From Mikania micrantha (Eukaryota > Streptophyta > Magnoliopsida > Asterales > Asteraceae): DNA of 64,000 nt. The notes under the pieces are model-generated. The model was not told where the DNA came from, did not search any database, and saw only the letters and a list, made by a program, of their open reading frames with translations. Position numbers and translations under genes: made by a program. The stretch spans positions 31,354,800-31,418,799 of the forward strand of contig CM018690.1 in assembly GCA_009363875.1 (NCBI GenBank). Direction: 5' to 3'. Each line of letters starts with the position of its first letter. The stretch's first letter is position 1. Below, piece by piece: positions 57,601-64,000 of this stretch.

Positions 57601-58350
57601 GCATTATACATTATTTACTAAAAACTTATACTTTGAGAAAATATATAATTTTACAAATTAGAAAAGAGACATATGTAACTTTTTATCAATACTTTGACAG
57701 AGTTGTCATCGAGGGGCTCAACTTGGCTAGCCGTTGTTTTATGAGGGTGTGAAGGCACATTTTTGGAGAGGGGGAGTTAGGACTTAGGAGTAGCCCCTTT
57801 GTACAAAGGAGGTTGGTGATGATATTTAAAGATAGGTGTGACAATCAAATAGATAATTACATAAATATTGCATATCGAATAAGCCTATGTCAACTTATTT
57901 GTTTCATAAATGTTACAAATCAAGGCTTTGTCATCCTCAAGTATTGTCAAATGTGAACTATATGTGTGTGCATGGTAATCATGCTTGGTAAGTTTGTTGT
58001 GCAATATTTGAGTTTTTTTTTTTTTATTATTATTTTTTTAAGACAACAAACTCACGTAGTCACATACAATATACACATAACATTGTTTAAGCTAGGCTTA
58101 CAACATGTATCCACTTGATTAATATTCGGCTAGACTAAAAATATATTAACCTGAGAAAATTGTATAAAGATATTATTTAAAAACATATGAAAATATAAAA
58201 AACTCATACCTACAACATATCTGAATTTAGTGTAATGTATTCAACCATCAAGAATATATAGTTTAATGAGAAATGTAAAGTCGTCATTCTAAAATTTTAA
58301 CAAATCATTAAAACAATGACTTGAAAAAGAAATTATTTTAAAAACATATG

Positions 58351-59830
58351 TGTTGGGTGTCGAATCCAACAAATAAATAATAAAAGTAAACCTTACTTTA
58401 ACACACAAAAATTAGTATGAATAGAAGTAGGGTTCGTGTCCTCAGGGATATCGATTAACTTATTATACCAAAACTTTTCACGCACAGGATTGATTTTAAC
58501 AAAACGGTTAAATTGGGAGGTTGACACAAAACAACTTGAAGTAAATCAAAACACTAACTATTTAAAAGATTAGAATTTTTGGTTTTAAAACTTTGACAGA
58601 AAATTTGATTTGAGAAAATTCAGAATTAAGAAGCAATTCCAACACTAAGGTTATTTCATCGATTTGATTCGGCTTATGATCATTAACAAGTATGGTGCAA
58701 TGATTCTTTAATTGAATGGTTGGTATCGGTACTAGACATCACGCCGTTCGGACGTCCACTCTATCTAAGTCTAATCAATCGCCGTTCGTTGATTAGAGCC
58801 AACCCGTTACCCTAAACTCACGCCGTTCGGATTCTAGTGTGCGGGTTGCAATGATAGAAGTACTGATTATATTTAAACACTCACGCCGTTCGGAATGTCT
58901 AATTATATCATGTAATTCTATAACGAAATTGAGCTTATTGACAAACACAAAACGTTACTTGTTCATTTTTATCAAATTAAAACTTTTTAGGGTTTAAAAC
59001 TTGATGAACTTTATTAGTAAAATTAATAAAGTGACCAATTTTATTGACAAACTAAAATCATCCGGAAACAAATTTTGGATTTGAGATCAAGAATAACACA
59101 ACCAAATCATCCAAATATTAAATCTCATAAACGTTTCACTTAAGGTTCAAATCAAACCAATAAAACCTTAGTGTCAGAATTTAAAGTTGTTTAGCCAGAC
59201 ATGATGATCAAATCAAACAAAACGATTGGAAAAGAAAACAAAAGATTGAAAGACCCTTTGATGAATATTGATGCTTCTTGCCTTCAAAAAATATTTTAGC
59301 TGTCAGAAGTCTTCTGCCCCAGAATTGCTGCCGTCCCCAAAAATCTCTTTCAAAATTGTTGCCGTCAAAAGCCTCTTCCAACCCTCCTAAAACTTCTCCC
59401 TTTTCTAAGACCTTTTCTTTTAATCTTATCCATTTAATAATAAAGAAAAAGGAAAATCAGAATTAAAATTCCTAACTTTTAGGAATTTTTTTTCTCTTTA
59501 CATAAACTCAACACGGTCAAGTCAACTTGTATGGCTAATTTTGACACGGCCTTTTCTGCTTTATGTCAAAAACATTTTTCACTCTCAAAATTCCAGCTTT
59601 TGTTCTTTCAGCTCATCTCTCAAATCTTCCTCCAATGCTGTGTTGACTCTAGCACCCGCTTCGCACTACAAATATAACAAAAACAATCCAAAGTAGACTC
59701 CATTCCACCAAAACAAGTATTTCTTCAAATTAAACAAATATGCCCATGATAGATGCAGAAAATGTATAAAAATAGACGCAATAACCATGATAAAATGTGA
59801 CGAAAAATGCAGCTAACAATATGGTGGGAT
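58351..59830. repeat. Unclassified dispersed repeat with ACGCCGTTCGG motif
   Basis: It opens with an inverted repeat TGTTGG-GTGTCGAAT-CCAACA (58351-58371), which would also suit an LTR start. At 58741-58900 the word CGCCGTTCG occurs four times, three of them as (T/C)CACGCCGTTCGG, in moderately GC-rich text. I cannot see the other end, a target duplication or coding sequence. The short ORF at 59278-59466 is not convincing. It may be a solo LTR or the leader of a retroelement. Confidence 0.4.
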
Positions 59831-59880
59831 TTGGGACTCGAACCCATGACCACGTGCACCACGCACTCTACCAAGTGAAT
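59824..59880 (-). other. tRNA-like sequence (SINE head or tRNA relic)
   Basis: The minus strand has CTTGGTAGAGTGCGTGG (A-box-like) and GGTTCGAGTCCC (B box), 20-odd nt apart. The rest of a tRNA cloverleaf (acceptor stem, anticodon arm) cannot be folded convincingly, so a functional tRNA is unlikely. Confidence 0.45.
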
Positions 59881-62800
59881 AAAAATTCAAATTCATACAA
59901 AACCTACTAGTAGGTCAATAGGTCTAAATAAATACAGGGAAATTAAACATATATAGTCGATGCTATTGCAGACAACAACCACACAAGTAAATTCAGATAC
60001 CATAAAAAGTTGTAGAAATATATTAAGGCCCATGAAATCAGGGGTGGTAATTTCTTATGTACCACCAAAAAAAAGTACGTTATGGGTTGAAATATTTAAT
60101 CGAACGGATTGTGTTCATGTTGACATGTTAAATTAAACATTCATGTTCGAGTTTGGTTGAACATGTCAACCCACAAACCTGTAAAACAAATCATGTCGAT
60201 CCACTAACCTTTTTATGACCCATTTAACCTTTTTGTACAACTCACCGGCTCAAGTAACAATATTAAAATTTGATAATTACTCTCAACCTGTTTGACATAT
60301 TTAAATAATTGGTTAAACGGGTTGTGTTTGATATACATAATCTTAAGTGTACATGTTAAGGTTAATGTTCACCAATTATAATACGAGTGAAGTTCAAGTT
60401 TAGTATATTTCAATCCCATCAACCCCTGCTATTTAGTATTTACACCTACACATGGAATATATAAAATGATAATACGGGTGATCCTTTAACATCGGAGGAG
60501 CGTCAAACGTGGGTTTATTGCTGATTTTATTATTCCCACTTGTATCAAATTAAATCAACAATAAAATTTATTTCTTAAGTCTAATTAATTAATGTGGAGT
60601 AGGTATATCATTCATAGTTAATAGTAAAATATAGGATGTTATGGTTTATATGTCCTAGTTTTTTAAGCTTCTTTTAGTTTGCTTAAATGGTACGATACAT
60701 GACTCGTATAGACTATACGAATTGGATATGTGTTTTTTATTTTTTGTCACATGATTTTTATTTTTAAAAAAATTACAAAATTTTAATTAATGTATTGTTT
60801 TCTCGATTATAAGTTCTTTTTACACCAATACGATTCGTATTATTTTTTTAATTTGTTCTTAAAAATGAATTTATTAATGTAAACTTAAGTTTATAATTAT
60901 TTATATAAGTTTAAAATTTTTTGTTTGATGTTTTTATTTTTTAATTATCTTTCTATTATAATAAACAAAAATATTTTTTGTCACTTGTCACTTTCTCATA
61001 CTTTTAATGCCACTTGTCATTTTCTTATAATCCTATTTAATTATCTTTTTAATTAATTTATTATTCTATCACTCTTATTAAATAATTATATTATCTTTTC
61101 TATTAAATAAATTTAATATTAATGCCTACTAATATTATTTCTTTTTATAATAGAAAATTGTTTTTGATAATTTAAAAAGCAAATATTTTCATTAAAAAAA
61201 CAAACTTTAAGACAATTTATAAAACATGAAATTTTCTAAAAATAAATTTATTTGAAAAATAAGAAATATTTAAAAATGGTATTTAATAAAATAAAAGTTT
61301 TTATAAAAAAAGTTTTCTAAAAAAAATCTTTATAAAATTTACTATAAATCAATGTTTTTAAGCGTACAATGAGAGTTTTATAACAAATGATGTTTCTTAA
61401 AACAAAATGTTTGAAAAATAATTCTTTTAAAAACCAAGAGTTATAAAAATGATAGAAAAAAAATTAGATTTTTTGTCTATATGTTTAATGATATTTTTGC
61501 AAATTGAGTTATATAACTTTAATAATCATAGAAATTATACATTTTTTTTTAATTTGTTTAGCAATTAGGTTTTGATAGAAAAACAACTGAACTTTTAACA
61601 TTAGTTAGTATAAAGATCTGTATTGTTACAAATCAAGAAGGTTAACTGGTTAAGTATCATTTCTTTAGTTATTGAATATATTATTTTTCGTTTTATTACT
61701 TAAAATACTTATTCATACGTAATTTAATCAATTTATATTAAAATATTATTTTATAATTTCTAAATTTTTATAATATGTATTTAATATATTATATTTAATC
61801 CGTGTATTACATGGGGTAATAACCTAGTTTATATACGATCAACAACAATCAATCATTAAACAATGAATAAATGAAACAAATAAACATACATATACGTGGC
61901 TTTATAAAATACAATATAGAGTTTGTACATGAATAAAAAACTACAAACATGAAAACTAATAATCAGATGGATGATTTCTAATAGTTTTAGAAAATTTAGT
62001 AAAGTCCTATGACCTTTATTATTATTAGTTTTATTATTATTTCTTAAGAACAAAGAATTCATTAAACACCATCAAAAGGATCTAGCAATGTATATTAAGT
62101 AAACTCTTATGGTTATGAGTTAGATTCAACATGATAAAGAACATGTTTAGTGTTTTTCCCCCATAAAATTAAGAACTTAATATTATGAGTGAGCTTATGA
62201 GTGAGATTCCACCATATACAATTAAGACTTTTGGGTTGTGTTTTCGTGTTTATAGGCTGCCAAATGCCAATTGATCATCAGTTTTACTAATTACCATTTT
62301 TCATGCAACTTTTTTACAACAATTCGAATTTTAATTATCTCTCACCAAAAGCTAACTATGCCAAGGTTTTGTTCCCTGGACCCCATCTGAGCATTGCCTT
62401 GAAACTTGCAAGGGGCGTTGCCCTTTAGAACCCTCATTGTACAGGGTTTTGCCGCTTTAAGCCTTAGAGATTCCATATTGCTCGAATCAAAATAGTTTTA
62501 AATTTGTGCTTCACACTTAGTAACTCATGTCAATATATATTTTTAACTAGGTTATAGGGACTTGTATTACGTGAATTTAAGAATAAAATTTGCATAAGTG
62601 ATTGAATTTTATTTCATAAACAATATAAATTAAAAGTATAACACTTTTTTTTGCACAACATTGTTGTTTGGTTAGAAATTAAAAAACTTTTTAATGCATT
62701 TAAAGCTTATATCACTAATTTTAAAAATTAAGAAAGTTATTATTATTAATTGATAAATTTTATAATCAATTGTTAATATTTCATTATTTTGTAAACAATA

Positions 62801-63240
62801 AAATTTGTTATAATTTGATTATAAAACATAACGCATGATTGTATATTTGATAAAAAAAATAATATTAATAGAATTTAAAACTATATTATAAATAAAATGT
62901 TAAAAAAAAAAAATTAGATTGAAATTTTCTTAAATGTCATTGATGATTTTATAAATAAAAGGAAGTCAAAGTTTGATTTTCTGTTAAATTTTTTTAGCAA
63001 CATTATTATCCTACAACTACTCATACTCCTAAACAGTTCCCAAATATTTCCCCTTGCCTAGGTTTGAGCCTAAGGTTGACGCTTACATGTGACATTTTTT
63101 AAAATCGTTTATCGACCATATGATTTTTTTTCTTTTTTCTTTTGATGTTAAGTAGATTTAATTAATTTTTCCCCTTTTGTCTCACTCCCTAAACCATAGT
63201 AATTAATATGATTTTATTGTATATGTTTCTTGATTAATAT
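59881..63240. other. AT-rich intergenic sequence
   Basis: Very AT-rich between about 60700 and 63000. A GC-richer islet at 62360-62470 (CAAGGGGCGTTGCCC and neighbours) looks like a fragment of a dispersed repeat. No gene or complete element is supported. Confidence 0.5.
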
Positions 63241-63256
63241 TTATTTGTATTATCAC

Positions 63257-63420
63257 CAAAGGGCTTCTAGCCTAATGGTAGCCTCTTGATTTCTTTTATG
63301 AGATGTCTTGAATTAAAATCTCACCTAGAGCAAAATATTGCTCTGGGTTGAGCTAGGGGTGATATATATATTTGTCAGGGTGATCTCGGTTGACCGGACG
63401 TTTTCTGTTCAACAAAAAAT
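63257..63420 (+). mobile_element. tRNA-derived SINE
   Basis: An A box (TAGCCTAATGGTAGCC) and a degenerate B box region are followed by a body sharing the GAGCTAGGGG block with the SINE at 31478-31718. It ends in TTCAACAAAAAAT. The flanking repeat GTATTATCA (63247-63255, 63426-63434) with neighbouring matches fits a worn target duplication. Confidence 0.78.
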
Positions 63421-63814
63421 ACTTAGTATTATCAACAATTTATGACCGTAAACGTGTAGCCCCCAACATTGTCATTTAATGGCGTGTACTCTTTTTTAAC
63501 TTTTTTGTAGAAACTGGACTGTTTTTGTGGTTGGTATCTTGGCTCATTATTGGAGTCGTTGGAGAAAAGGCATCTTCTCACTAAAAAAATCGTGTCAAAT
63601 ATACAAACATGATTTACATTTACAAGATCAAAAATGATCCAACGGTCCACATTATTTATGCCCACATGGGCACTTCTGTATCACATGACAATATAACAAA
63701 TTTCAATATGAAACCAAATCAAATCAAGTAACTTCCCTTGTCTCATTTTCTCATTGTTCATAAGAAATTAGGTAAATCAGTTGTATGTAACAGTGTAACA
63801 CCACATCACTGTTC

Positions 63815-64000
63815 ATGTTTCGTCGTCGACACCACCAAGAACAGGAGCATCATGAGATGCATCCGGAATCTAAGGTGATATTTGAATCAAAAACTTATAA
63901 TTGCATCTAGATTCTTAGAAACTGTTGCATAAATGAATGAATCAGTTGACATTTTGAATGATTCAATCTATGGCTGCAGGTCAATGAGCTTAGATCAGCT
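63815..64000 (+). CDS. Start of a probable Sec14/CRAL-TRIO lipid-transfer protein gene (partial)
   Basis: Exon 1 (63815-63874) encodes 20 residues starting MFRRRHHQEQEHH and ends at a GTGATA donor. A 105-bp intron with a TGGCTGCAG acceptor leads into exon 2 at 63980, which adds VNELRSA in phase and runs off the window. A short Arg-rich start followed by a (V/I)xELRxA block fits the N-terminus of plant Sec14-like phosphatidylinositol-transfer proteins, where it precedes the CRAL-TRIO N domain (recalled from memory). With only 27 codons visible this is a guess on family, though the splice structure and phase look real. Confidence 0.5.

Noticed and set aside
59824..59880. Possible tRNA gene
   Set aside because: A- and B-box-like words are present, but no acceptor stem or anticodon arm can be paired, so it is at most a relic or SINE head.
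63432..63665. 77-codon minus-strand ORF near the right end
   Set aside because: It shows no recognisable domain, splice context or conserved start. It is likely chance in spacer upstream of the Sec14-like gene.

Overview
The window looks like a piece of a eudicot nuclear genome, most likely Asteraceae. It is AT-rich, has small-exon GT-AG genes, and is dominated by nested LTR retrotransposons, MITEs and tRNA-derived SINEs. The Asteraceae call is inference from the style of the retroelement ORFs and of the Myb-like Harbinger protein.

Region 1 (1-17389) is a nest. The host is an old-type Ty3/gypsy element on the minus strand in a tandem layout: partial LTR (1-819), internal region (820-4054), a ~3.07 kb LTR (4055-16958, interrupted), then the start of a second internal copy (16959-17389). 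Inside the second LTR sits a complete, very young minus-strand Ty3/gypsy insertion (4177-14007, TSD CTTAC). It has two ~2.6 kb LTRs that are almost identical and a gag plus integrase, but no reverse transcriptase. Both gypsy families carry many short perfect hairpins whose stems vary in a compensating way around a fixed loop. This is the most unusual signal in the window.

Region 2 (17390-27660) holds the last codons of an unrecognised proline-rich protein, split by a complete Ty1/copia (Sirevirus-like) element (17534-26747, TSD TCCAC). That element encodes a large gag with two zinc knuckles, a protease and half an integrase. Its RT and RNase H are replaced by a tandem repeat and a ~1 kb-residue ORF of unknown function. 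Its two LTRs are identical over U3 but divergent from about the transcription start onward.

Region 3 (27661-32300) is AT-rich intergenic DNA with a 473 bp hAT MITE, two SINEs and degenerate repeats.

Region 4 (32320-52182) is the gene island, all on the minus strand. It contains an intact membrane-anchored RING-H2 protein (131 aa) and an intact 23-exon cytosolic glucose-6-phosphate isomerase (566 aa) with a 2.6 kb non-coding LTR element in intron 7. Next come a duplicated repeat block with a SINE and a PIF/Harbinger element carrying only its Myb-like protein, then a GPI-anchored GH17 beta-1,3-glucanase (430 aa). The glucanase has a long TAA microsatellite and a hAT MITE in its introns.

Region 5 (52183-63800) is AT-rich intergenic DNA with a SINE, a Harbinger-like MITE, two more hAT MITEs (one of 1 kb holding foreign sequence), a repeat with an ACGCCGTTCGG motif and another SINE. 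The window ends in the first two exons of what looks like a Sec14/CRAL-TRIO lipid-transfer protein gene (63815 onward, plus strand).

The cellular genes are unrelated in function (glycolysis/starch metabolism, callose turnover, ubiquitin ligation, lipid transfer). There is no operon-like logic. All exon structures were read by eye from GT/AG sites and reading frame and have not been checked against transcripts.
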